Below, piece after piece: positions 34,121 to 44,275 of a DNA stretch of 64,000 bases. Source of the stretch: Niebla homalea (Eukaryota > Ascomycota > Lecanoromycetes > Lecanorales > Ramalinaceae). The position numbers were made by a program, and so were the translations under genes. Numbering within the stretch: position 1 is the first letter of the stretch; the number at the start of each line of letters is the position of its first letter. Under the pieces are notes generated by a model. The model was not told the origin of the DNA. It saw only the letters and a list, made by a program, of their open reading frames with translations, and searched no databases. The stretch is from contig JAHGAU010000001.1 of assembly GCA_019925105.1 (NCBI GenBank), forward strand, positions 1,302,001 through 1,366,000. Reading direction: 5' to 3'.

Positions 34121-36540
34121 TTATGGGCTTCCAAACAGGTCGTCCGAGTCACCCAGAAAGTCGTTGGTGAATGATGCATGCCCAATCATAGGATCGTCCA
34201 GTGCTGTTGTGTGACATTGCTTGTCCGAGGAAGAGCTGACAAGACCACTGAGGCTCAAAAAGTCACCAAAGTCCGTATTGCCAGGTGCTGCTTTGGAATC
34301 GCCGTCGAACAAAGGGAAGTCATGACTGAGGAAAGTTAGATGCGAATGGCCATCCCTCACTTCACCTGACGGTACCGAGGCAGGCTCATCCGGGTTTCCG
34401 AGCAAGTCAAAAAAATTGGAGGTAGCGGGTGATGACGAAGAAGGATCGAGCTCAGGTGGACTGCTGTTGTACGCCTCGGTCATAGGGTGCGGCAGAATAG
34501 TGGGCAGTCCGTTGTGTACCCCTGCAATGCTGCACATGTGTAGAGGAGGGCTCTGGCTATTGCCTCTAGGCGTATACGAGTGTTGAGAATGGGGCGATGA
34601 GTAGACTTTACTTGGACTCGTCGCTGGAGAGATAGGAGGAGTGGTCAGCTCAAACCGCTCGTTGAGGAGCGATATCTCGGGGAACGCTCTGTGACTCAGT
34701 GACGGGCTTGTGGTGGCAATGCTTGCATTGTCAAAAGCCGGTGGGCTGCCGTGTGAATAATCTGACGATCCAGAGATGGAGGAGGCATAAGTCGAGCCCG
34801 GAATTGTTCTCTCGAGAACATATTGTCGCGTCTTAGCAGCCTTCTCCAATCTCTCCGCAGTGGTAGGTCTTGCTTTCTTGGGTCGTCCACGCTTGCCGAT
34901 TTTCTTGGGGGAAAAGCCTTCCAAAGATCCAACACAAGAGCCGCGTTGGCGATGTCTTGTCAAAGCGTCCTGCCTGTGAAAGTCTTTGCCGCAAGCACAC
35001 TTGTAAGGTTTGTCTTTCGTGTGTATCTTGAGGTGTCGTTTCAGATCGTGCTGGCGGACGAAACGTCGACTGCATGCCTTGCAAACAAATTGTCGGTCCC
35101 CGAGGTGGGTTTGCACGTGTGACTTGACGTTCTCTTTCCGTTTGAACCACTTGCCACAGATCGTTCCGGGCTCTTCCTCAAAGAGGCATTTCCACTGGTT
35201 CTCCTCCGGAAAGGGCCCAGAAATGAATGAAGCGATCTCTTCATGAGTGATTCCTGTTTCTTCGAAGCATTCATCGACCTCCAAATTCTTGTCTGGCCTA
35301 TCACTCTGCTCCCAATTTGGATGTGAAGGCGGAGATGGATTGCACAAGTCCATTGCTGAGCCTGAAGCTTCTAAGTAAGACAGTTTAGCATCTCGAACGG
35401 CCCGATCGACCTCGTCACTGCCAAAGAGAGTCATCGGAGGCATTTCCGGCGAAGCTTGAAAGGAGTTCACGCTTGACGGCAGAGCATCAGCTTTTGGTGA
35501 CTGATCTCTCATTTCGGATCCGCTATCGAGAGGAATCTCTTTTTGCAACTCGGATAGATCCAAGAACTTTGGCGCTGGCATGTCGGCAAAATCAGCGCAG
35601 TGCCTTATCAGGGGCGCTGTTTTCGGTACGGACAAGTCCACGTCGATAGTTCCCTCCTGTTTCCATGACGAATGCGATTCTTGATGAGATCGGCCTCTCC
35701 GCATTGACTGGGATGCTTCAATACTCAGGTCCGGTGGCCTTCGATTGGGCGAGGGTTCGGTGGTACGACTTTGAGGAGCACCTTCGCGGTGCAGCCGATA
35801 GGGGAAACGCACTGATCCATTCGGAGCTGGTGGGATATCTGCAGTCCTGGTCAGTCAAGTATATTGCGACAAGGACGAGAGGCGCACTGACCGGTAACAT
35901 TTTGATTCGGGGGAGCACGAGGCCTGTCTTCAGGATTCCAGTTGGCGCTTTGGTACAGAGTTGGTAGAACGTCTTGCGCATCGTGACTATTTACTGCTAT
36001 ACTGGGCCGCCGCGGATGATAGTAGTCCGCTAACTTTGTCTGGATGTCTCTCGTCTCCAGGGGTTGAACGGGATTGGAAGGACTCATCCATGTCACTGGA
36101 ACGTGTGAGACTGCATTTCCTGAAAGGTGGTCTCGAGCACCTAAATCCTTCAAAAAAGCGTTGAGGTCGTCGTTGGAGATACATGGTTGTGTGAGCAAAA
36201 ACTCCGTTGATGAATGGTGGCTGAAAAGATAGTCGCTATGATGGGCTTGCTGCGAAAATGAATTTTGGCCTGGTCCTGCCGCGGCCTGCTGCGCTTCTTG
36301 CAAAGATTGTCGTCTGTCTTGCTGTCGATGTATTTCTCTGGCATCCGTTGCTTTGGTTTCCTCAAATTCTTCCTTGATGAATGGGAAGAATCCTTGATCT
36401 AAGCTCTGGCCCCTCTGGTGTGCTTCCGGCTGTGTAATGCTCGCCGAAGGCTTGGACTGAGTAGCAGCGGAGAGATGAGGTGTTGATTGCCGTCGATGAT
36501 GGCCTCCTGTGTGGTTAGTACATGTTATGTTTGACAGCAT
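34121..36540 (-). CDS. CRZ1: CRZ1-type calcineurin-responsive C2H2 zinc-finger transcription factor
   Basis: Crz1/CrzA enters the nucleus after dephosphorylation by calcineurin and activates Ca2+/cell-wall stress genes, FKS among them in several fungi. Two exons are seen: 35892-36540 and 34121-35838 (788 aa if the Met at 36540 is the start). The N-terminal half is Gln/Ser/His-rich. RPSIAVNS at about residue 180 resembles a PxIxIT calcineurin-docking motif. The zinc-finger block lies near residue 440. An atypical first finger (CLFEEEPGTICGKWF, HVQTH) is followed by FVCKACSRRFVRQHDLKRHL and YKCACGKDFHRQDALTRHRQ, the Crz1 hallmark. A Ser/Pro-rich tail follows. The 5' end is uncertain. Just inside the Met, ctaaccacacag|GAGG looks like an intron end (acceptor at 36507), so an upstream exon may supply the true N-terminus. 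Confidence 0.88.
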
Positions 36541-36984
36541 AGAGATGCAAGAGGAGTCTTGAGAGCGATTGTCGAAGGACTAATTAAAGCCCTTTTGATC
36601 CAAGACTGCGTCCAGGTTAGCTCATGTAGAAGATGGAAGAACAGAGCGCGGCATGTGCTTACCTCACGCAGCAGAGGCCGAATGGCCAGGCGAGGCCTGG
36701 AGGGGTACTTTGGCCTCCTCAGTCAAGCTTGGTGGTGAGATCTAATCAACGGGGGTTGAGAGGCTTCTGCCAGAGAGCGCAAATGAGCTGCTGATGAAGA
36801 TCTGACTTGTGACAATCAAAAAGCGGCTCTATATCCTAAGTTGTCTTTGAGGTTTTGGAGAGAGTGGTTTTGGGATGGGTGATACGATGGCGCAGCTTCG
36901 AGTAGGAGATGTCAGTTTCTCTCTCTGATTCGGAAAGTTCACTGTTTACGATATTACCCAGGCAACCCAATAGCAGCTGATAAG

Positions 36985-36993
36985 ATTAGGGTT
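36985..36993 (+). promoter_or_regulatory. Tbf1-like/telomere-repeat-type motif upstream of UBI3
   Basis: The sequence attagggtt (reverse complement AACCCTAAT) lies about 200 bp upstream of the UBI3 start. AACCCTAA-type Tbf1 sites are typical of ribosomal-protein promoters in many fungi. This is motif matching only. Confidence 0.45.
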
Positions 36994-37005
36994 CTACTCC
37001 CATAA

Positions 37006-37768
<763 letters not shown>

Positions 37769-37935
37769 ATCATAGTGGAGATGAATGGATGAGCAGCCAG
37801 CAGCCTTTCCGAATGCCATAATATGTGCCGTTTAATGTGCCAATGTGATGGACTCCCAGAAGCATGATCCCGCGTGTCCTTGCGTTGCTTTTGATTCAGG
37901 TATTCATTATCCATTTTTCGGATGGCTCAACAACC

Positions 37936-38682
37936 TCAACCCCTGGGTGGAAAGGTTGAGTCCTGTACGGAGTCGTGACCGCGTAAAACCCGGATGAATT
38001 TTATCGTATTGAGAAACCCCCAGTCGCCGTTCCAATGACCTAACCGCTCGACATTGCTTTTATCACGAATGTCCGGTACCCAGAAACCGCTATTGTATTC
38101 GCTGTCCTCCAGCTTTGCTCTCTGCTCCAACGCATCTTCTCTCGCGCCCGCAGGTCGACCTGATCTTCGGTGACTCTTCAATTCGGCCAAATCCTCATCG
38201 GCGCGGTTGAGATGACTTGTAACGCTCCGTCAATTTGAGCAATAGCATTGCGGGGAGGGAATGCACCTTTGAATCAATACATGAATACCTTCTAGGTCTA
38301 CTGGATTGCACGACTCTTTTATCGCATGCTGAAAATGGGCTACACGTTGTACTGAAAGATGACACTCGTTCTGAGCCTTTCCTTTGCGACAAAATAATCA
38401 GGTCTTTGAAACTTACACAATGGCTGGTTCATCCGTGCTCTCGAGGCTGCAGATTTGTCCAGTCTCTCGGATCTGGGCAGAATGCGAGATCAGTATACAA
38501 CTAAGAGGGTAAGGAGATTCTCAAGACATCATCTGTGGGAGTCGAAAAAAACCGCTTTTGAGGTCTACATGCCTGGCTGAAGCTTTTTTCAATTTCCTGA
38601 TGATTTTACTATTCCCATGAATACCATTTGCCGCCTTCTTCTTCGCAGCTTTTTTTTCGATCTTAGCTAGACTCTTCGTCAT
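37936..38682 (-). CDS. TMA16: Translation machinery-associated protein Tma16
   Basis: Tma16 associates with pre-60S ribosomes and translating ribosomes in yeast. The gene is easy to miss because its exons are short. Four fit in phase: 38573-38682, 38417-38472, 38267-38351 and 37936-38215, giving 176 aa. The protein starts MTKSLAKIEKKAAKKKAA, passes through RSERLDKSAASRARMNQPL, QRVAHFQHAIKES and DLEGIHVLIQSHLNRADEDL, and ends with the Tma16 signature HRRSGRPAGAREDALEQR, EYNSGFWVPDI and LGHWNGDWGFLNTIKFIRV. Intron 1 (38473-38572) fits only as a GC-AG intron (GCCAG|gcatgt), because no GT donor restores the frame. It is the least certain part. It is divergent from EXO1 and convergent with UBI3. 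Confidence 0.85.
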
Positions 38683-39003
38683 TCCGACTTCGAAGTTCTT
38701 GCCTTGATTGGGCTAGAAATCCAGATGTCCCCTCGGTCTTGGATATCTAGGACAACACTCCTTGCCCCACCGGCCCTAAGAAAAGATCGTGCCGGGGTTC
38801 TCCCGATGGCCGATAGTCGCGACTGAAACGCGACCAATATCAATTTGCAATGTGAGCTAATCGGGGCTTCCATCTTTGCGTAGTCAGACCATGACTTTCC
38901 GCATGCTGCCCTACCAACCGAATGCCAACTCGTGAAGGCGGGGATGCCAGGGAACCGCTGTATCCCCAATTCGCGGTAGACAGTGCATGCCGCCCTACAT
39001 GTC
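38683..39003. promoter_or_regulatory. Divergent TMA16-EXO1 promoter region
   Basis: These 321 bp separate the start codons of TMA16 (-) and EXO1 (+) and must hold both promoters. I recognise no specific element. Confidence 0.5.
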
Positions 39004-41400
39004 ATGGGTATCTCAGGTTTGCATGTGTGAAGACGTGGATGGACCATTGTTAATCGTGATCTAGGCTTGCTGCCGCTACTCAAATCGATACACAAGCCTT
39101 GCAATATTAGGAAATATGCCGGACAGGTCATTGGGGTGGATGCTTACGGCTGGCTCCATAGAGGCGCGGTGGCATGTGCCATCGATCTTGCTTTACACAA
39201 GCCTACCAAAAAGTTGACCCTCAGACCTTCCTCGTAAGGTAATAGACGGCTAATTGTATCAAGATACGTCGATTTCTCCATGAATCGAGTCCGCATGCTG
39301 ATCCACTTTGGTGTCGTCCCCTATCTTGTCTTCGATGGCGACTTCTTGCCTGGTAAGGCAGGCACAGAAGCTGAACGCGCGACCCGGCGCGAAGAGAGCC
39401 GAAAGCGGGGGTTGGAGTACCATCAGATGAACAAGCCTTCTCAGGCCCATCTCGAGCTACAAAAAGCAGTCGATATTACTCCGGTCATGGCGAGGGAACT
39501 CATAGAAGAATTGAAGAGCATTGGCGTCCAATATGTCGTCGCCCCGTATGAAGCAGACGCTGAACTAGTCTACTTGGAGAAGAAAGGCATCATTGGGGGC
39601 ATCCTCTCCGAGGATTCAGATCTGTTGGTTTTTGGTGCAAAGCGCCTGTTGACCAAGCTTGACCAGTACGGAGATTGTGTAGAGATCAACCGGGCAGATT
39701 TCAGTGCCTGTCGCGAAATCAGTCTGATTGGCTGGACCGACGATGAGTTCAGGCGAATGGCAATACTCAGTGGATGTGACTACCTTGGCAACATACCTGG
39801 TATGGGACTGAAGAACGCCTATCGTCTGGTGCGCAAATACAAGACGCCAGAGAAGATCATTCGCATGTTGCTCTTTGATGCAAAGTATCATGTTCCCCCA
39901 CGTTACCTTGAGGACTTTCAAAAAGCAGAATTGACTTTCCGTTTCCAGCGTGTCTATTGTCCGCAACAAAACCAGGTTATTACCCTCGGCGACATCAGCC
40001 TTGCTGGCAGTCAGAGCGATCTTGCATGCATTGGCGCAGAGGTGGAGCATTTGGTAGCTGTCGCTGTAGCAAGAGGTGATCTTGATCCTGTGACAAAAAG
40101 GCCCATCATTCTCCCGCTATCCTCAAAATCGTCGCCCAGAACCCCACTGACCGCATGTCAGTCGGACTGGAAGGAGACCAGATTGTCCCAGGTGAAGGGA
40201 AATAAAACCATTGAGACCTTCCTGAAGGCTCAAAGGACTCCTTTGGCAGAGCTAGATCCAAACAAGTTCACACCTTCCCCAACTCAAGAGCAACTCCTCC
40301 GGCGGAGTAGCGGAGCATCATGGCAGTCGAATGATCCTCCCACAACCACGTCCACCCCGGCTACGAGCATGCCCCTAGTCCAAGCCCAGCCACCAAGAAA
40401 TAGAGCACGGCCGAGCAGCACGATGTTAACGAACATGACGACCATTACGCCAGCAAAACGGAGGAAAGTTTTGCAAGATTCCCCAGATGGAAAGCAACAC
40501 GTCCTGGGGGAAGCTGGTCCATCAGCTGAGGTACAAAGCCCATTTTTCCGGTCAATACATACAACCCCAGGAAGGAAGCCGGGAAAGTCGAAAGGGACCA
40601 AAATACAGGTTTGGTCGGATGATCTCGAGTGCACTACAAGGACTGCTCAGGCCAAGAAGCCCACGCCTTCAGCCCTGGAAATCAAAGACCAATCGAGATG
40701 TTCTGACCGTCATCCAGTGAAGGCTCTTTTGGCAGAACCTGCTGGAAGGGAGCGCGCTTTGGACAGTGATGAGTCTCGCAAAAACGAAAATGCGACGGAA
40801 TCGCAGGCGCCCACTTCGTCAACAAGACCCCTTTCGTCATATGGTTGTGGCAACGCCGACGACGGCGATCACAATATCTCACTGCCAGACACCTTTCAGA
40901 GACTGGATCAATGTGTCAAAAGGGAGCTTGCCACCGTTACCAAAATTAGCTCGTTCCAGTATCAACCTCAAGCTACGCAACCTCCTTTCAGCCAAGAGAG
41001 TTGCAAAACCCAGCAAGCGACTCTTCGAGCATCCCAGTCATCTAGTCAGCCACGTATGAAACCCCCGACCGGCCGAAAGCAAGGCACGACACCGTTGCAA
41101 CGACTTGGGTTGGGAGCAATACGTCGTTCTCAGTCGCTTGATGAGTCGGCAATCCTTAATCACTCACCTAATGTACGACGTCCTGCCGACGTTCCACCAG
41201 CAGTCCCTGCTCAGAAGGAATTACTCGCACAATTAGGCCAGGATCGCATTATTAAAGCTTCAAGGGACAAGACCTGCTTACGAGGGAGTGAAGATGCATT
41301 AGGCCCAGAGTCAGAGGAGGATCCTTGCCTTCCAGTTTCAGGAGAGCATACGGGCCAGGGATCACTTCTCGACTTAAGTCAATTCACTTTTAGCGGATGA
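39004..41400 (+). CDS. EXO1: 5'-3' exonuclease 1 (Rad2/XPG family)
   Basis: Exo1 resects DNA in mismatch repair and double-strand-break repair. Three exons fit in phase: 39004-39016, 39065-39212 and 39264-41400, giving 765 aa. The first exon is only 13 nt and encodes MGISG, the invariant Rad2-family N-terminus. Together the exons read MGISGLLPLLKSIHKP. Acidic active-site motifs are present: IGVDAYGWLHRGA, VFDGDFLPGK, APYEADAELVYLEK, ILSEDSDLLVFGAK and MAILSGCDYLGNIPGMG. The helix-hairpin-helix region follows (GLKNAYRLVRKYKTPEKII). After about residue 340 the protein is a long disordered Ser/Thr/Pro-rich tail, as in other Exo1 proteins, ending LDLSQFTFSG. Length and order are standard. Confidence 0.96.
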
Positions 41401-41712
41401 TGGTAGTAAGATCATCCGGTTATTCGTTTGTGTCTTGGACACGATGCCTGTAAGCATCGACTGATCTTGGTATTTGAAGCTAAGTCGCGATGCATAGCCA
41501 AGGATGCATGCAAAGGAGTACGGTAGACATGGCGGCTACTTGTGTATGATGATAGAGCGATGAGATCAATGCAAGCAAGTGTAGTACATGAATGGTGACT
41601 TCAGCATGCTCTACCCTTCACGCGAAGGATCGAATGTGGTCAGGAGATGCCACACACATCTGGAGAGCTCAATGTTTTGTTATATATTATCGAATAGGGA
41701 ATGCATGGCCAC
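41401..41712. other. EXO1 3' region and tRNA upstream region
   Basis: No coding gene is seen. The only notable element is the TATA-like run just upstream of the tRNA, listed separately. Confidence 0.5.
41681..41690 (+). promoter_or_regulatory. TATA-like box upstream of tRNA-Ser
   Basis: The sequence tatatattat lies 23-32 bp upstream of the predicted tRNA 5' end. This spacing suits TFIIIB positioning, as at fission-yeast tRNA genes, which need an upstream TATA. It matters here because the internal A box of this tRNA is split. Confidence 0.6.
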
Positions 41713-41727
41713 GACGCTTTGGCCGAG

Positions 41728-41778
41728 GTACGCCAGATCCTCAACTTTCAACGAGATTAATTCTAACATTTGTCGCAG
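41728..41778 (+). other. 51-nt spliceosomal-type insertion in the tRNA D loop
   Basis: The insertion splits TGGCCGAG|TGGTTAAGGC. It begins gtacgc, ends tgtcgcag, and has an attctaacat branch-site-like motif 11 nt before the end. Length, ends and branch motif match the protein-gene introns here (UBP2 intron 1 ends ctaacatatatacag). The last bases of the insertion plus the next exon also form tgtcgcagTGG. That is one mismatch from the A-box consensus TRGCNNAGTGG, so the insertion may partly rebuild the promoter it disrupts. Confidence 0.8.
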
Positions 41779-41800
41779 TGGTTAAGGCGATAGACTTGAA

Positions 41801-41831
41801 TTTCTTCCACATGTGGATGAGCTTGTTCGAT
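41801..41831 (+). other. Canonical tRNA intron (31 nt) after base 37
   Basis: It lies one base 3' of the anticodon, the standard eukaryotic position. Bases ttcga near its 3' end can pair with ttgaa of the anticodon loop (one G-U), the usual anticodon-intron helix recognised by the tRNA splicing endonuclease. It also contains the palindrome tccacatgtgga. Confidence 0.85.
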
Positions 41832-41896
41832 ATCTATTTCATTCGTGAGCGCAGGTTCGAACCCTGCAGGCGTCGGAGTCCACCACCTTGGGATAC

Positions 41897-41902
41897 TTTT
41901 TT
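41897..41902 (+). terminator. RNA polymerase III terminator (T6)
   Basis: A run of six T on the coding strand lies 22 nt after the tRNA discriminator base, the normal pol III stop signal. Confidence 0.8.
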
Positions 41903-42149
41903 GAATGTTGTATGCAGAATTTCGGATCGAAGCTTAGTATTGTCCATTCCATCCGGGCACTCAGCTTTTTGTGCCTTCATTGACTTAGCTAGCAAACCTC
42001 AAGTGAACAGCGCACAGACACATATAGCTCTATCAGGAACTGGTGAATGATTCTGCGTCGACGAAAAAATTCCAAGGGACTACGCTTCGCTCCAAATGCT
42101 CCCAAAACTCCGTCCGAACCTATGGTATCTCCAACAGGATATGCGCTGT

Positions 42150-43833
42150 TCAGAACCCAAAGCCCCCGGGAAATTGAAATCCACCACCACCTCCCTGCTG
42201 GAACTTGAACTGCTGACCACCGCCACCTCCTCCTCCGGGACCTTGCCGGAAGAAGAACTGTTGTCCACCAGCACCTTGCCCGAACGGGCTCCCATGGAAC
42301 GGGCCCCCTTGCTGCTGCTCTGGATTGTTGGGATCATCACCTCGGTCAAATCGGGCTCTCAGCTCAGGGTCACTCAGTACTTCATACGCCTCGTTGATCT
42401 CGGCCATCTTTTTCTGAGCCTGTTCACGCTCAATGCCCTGCGTCACGGCTTTATCCGGATGATGTTGCTTTGTCATCCGACGATAAGCTCGCTTGATCGC
42501 GAGCTCGTCTGCATCAGTCGCAACATTGAGGACTTTGTAATAGTCCTTCGTCTTGGAGCGTTTGAGCAAGGTGTGAGCCTTTTGCAGGAGGGGCTGAATC
42601 CTCTGAGAGGCAGAGGGATGGTTCTCCTTGGCAGTGTTTAGGCTTGAGATGGCTGCTTCAAAGTCCTCAGTCTCGAGCAAGCTATGAGCTTGATGTAGCA
42701 GGCCTGGTAATGATTGAGGACTCTTATTTAGAGACTCGACGCAGAATGGGGTTGCCTTTTTCCTGTTGTTCATCTTGACATCTTGTCAGCCTGAGCTCCC
42801 GCAAGCGGGCTTGCATGACGCTTACCTCCAGATACAAGTCGCAAGCTATTTCCGCTAGGCTGTCGAGTAGTCCATTTGGGGATTGCGGGTGGATGTAGCC
42901 AGCATTCTTCGCTTCCTGTACTTCCTCCTTTACTTCCTCTATCAGACCTGGGTCCTCTCCAGTCTTGACTAGCAACTTCACAGCACTGTTGAACTGGCCT
43001 TTACCCTTCAACTGTTCGACTCGCAGAAGCGCCTTGTTAAGCTGCTTCTCCCGACGCAGCAGCTTGCTGCAAGCCTTCGAGTCTGGGTCCGATCGTAGAC
43101 ACTTCTTCATCTGCTCGACCCCCTTCTCTCGATCGTTGACGGCATAGAACATGGTGGAGGCGATATTCATGTGCGGCTCTATCGATGATGGGGCCAATTG
43201 GATGCTGTGCTGCAAATCACTCATGGCTTCCAGGACTTCGCCTCGTTCCAGGCGACATCGTGCCCTGCGCTGTCTCAACTCGAGTGACGTGCCTGCCACC
43301 AAGATAGCTGTGCCTGCGTGGCCAACGCAGTTCTCCCAGTCGGACGCCTTCTCCGCATCAGCGGCCAATACCGCAGCCCCAGAGGCCTCCTCAAGTTGAG
43401 CGTACTCGGCGGTGTCGATCTTCTTCGCCCTGTGATAGTCTTCTTTCGCGCCTGACCAGTCTGCATTCCTGCTCTTTATCTTGGCGCGCTGGAGCAGGGC
43501 CCCTTCGAAGTCGGGTCTTATTTGCAAGGCCTTGTCGAAGTCCTGTGTAGCTTTTCCATTGTTTCCCAAAGACAGGTAGGTTGCGCCGCGCTGAAAGATG
43601 GTGAGGTAATTCCGGGGATCTCGTGAAATGGCTATATCATAATAAGTCAGGGCATCATTGGCGTTGCCAGCAGCCAGATTCGCTTTGGCGGAGGAGACAA
43701 GGGAGGCTATCGGGGTATCTGAAGGGATCTCGGAAGGCGAAAGTGACAGCACAATGGGCGAGTAAAGCACCGAGGCTCCAAGAGCTAGCCACGGTAATCT
43801 ACGTATCATGATGATAATCTTGACAAAGTACAC
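42150..43833 (-). CDS. ER-lumenal TPR/J-domain co-chaperone (DNAJC3/p58IPK-like)
   Basis: This family helps BiP/Kar2 handle unfolded proteins in the ER lumen. Two exons, 42826-43833 and 42150-42773, fit in phase. The acceptor giving LYLE-MNNRKKATPFC matches the family. Starting at the Met at 43809 (MIRRLPWLALGASVLYSPIV, a clean signal peptide) gives 535 aa. The Met at 43833 adds 8 residues. TPR repeats fill residues 25 to about 395 (ANLAAGNANDALTYYDIAIS, AKIKSRNADWSGAKEDYHRA). The J domain is at about 403-473 with the catalytic HPD in TKQHHPDKA. A Gly/Phe/Gln-rich tail ends PGGFGF. There is no HDEL/KDEL signal, and many fungal members also lack one. Confidence 0.93.
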
Positions 43834-44275
43834 CCGCGTTCATCGACTGGACTACAAAGGACAAGTCAAGTCGCGAAATGCAAGGTGGCATGGAATGCCT
43901 CCGGACATAGTGTTTCGGGTTTTAGACAACAACTAGCCAGCCGTGCAATGACCTCATTCACCAGCAGTGGTGGCAGTGGTGGCAGTGGTGGCAGCCTTTA
44001 TGATAAGATATCTATCTTCAAAGCATTAATTCAATGAGGTACCATCTTCAACCATGCATTCGGAAAACTTCCTGTCCTCAGTGTTGTCTTCTCAGCCTCA
44101 TTGAATCGTATCCAAGGCTATCGCGGGATGGTCAGCTAGGCAACCAATTCAATGCACTTCGTGATGATTCTCACCTCGACGTTGTGCAATTTCTTCAACC
44201 AAACGCGAAGAGCTGAACTTAGGATTCTGGCATTCTCTGCCAATAGCCTAGCTCACCCGTCGAAGCTGGCTATCC
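43834..44275. other. Divergent intergenic region with 9-bp tandem repeat
   Basis: It separates the p58IPK-like gene (-) from the unknown gene (+). At 43964-43993 it holds a minisatellite of three gcagtggtg units plus a partial copy, about 150 bp upstream of the co-chaperone. Nothing else is recognised. Confidence 0.6.
43964..43993 (+). repeat. 9-bp tandem repeat (gcagtggtg)n
   Basis: Three contiguous perfect copies of gcagtggtg and a near-complete fourth lie in non-coding sequence. This is a simple minisatellite likely to vary in copy number between strains. Confidence 0.75.

Larger units (their letters stand above)
41713..41875 (+). tRNA. tRNA-Ser(UGA) with two interruptions
   Basis: Joined segments 41713-41727, 41779-41800 and 41832-41875 give an 81-nt tRNA. 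The acceptor stem pairs GACGCTT with AGGCGTC, with one G-U. The D arm pairs GCC with GGC around GAGTGGTTAA. The anticodon stem pairs ATAGA with TCTAT around loop CTTGAAA (anticodon TGA). The variable arm is long, as in tRNA-Ser (TCA/TGA stem, TTCG loop). The T arm is GCAGG-TTCGAAC-CCTGC, and the discriminator is G. The sequence is very close to a normal fungal tRNA-Ser(UGA). Two segments must be removed: 41801-41831 in the canonical position after base 37, and 41728-41778 inside the D loop. A T6 run follows at 41897. The call of a tRNA-Ser is firm. That it is functional is inferred from intact helices. Confidence 0.92.

Noticed and set aside
39280..41400. EXO1 starting at an internal Met (N-terminal truncation)
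   Set aside because: Two upstream exons, one of 13 nt, restore the invariant MGISGLLPLL N-terminus in phase.
41592..42050. 152-codon + strand frame across the tRNA locus
   Set aside because: It runs through a tRNA with fully paired helices, and the peptide resembles nothing.
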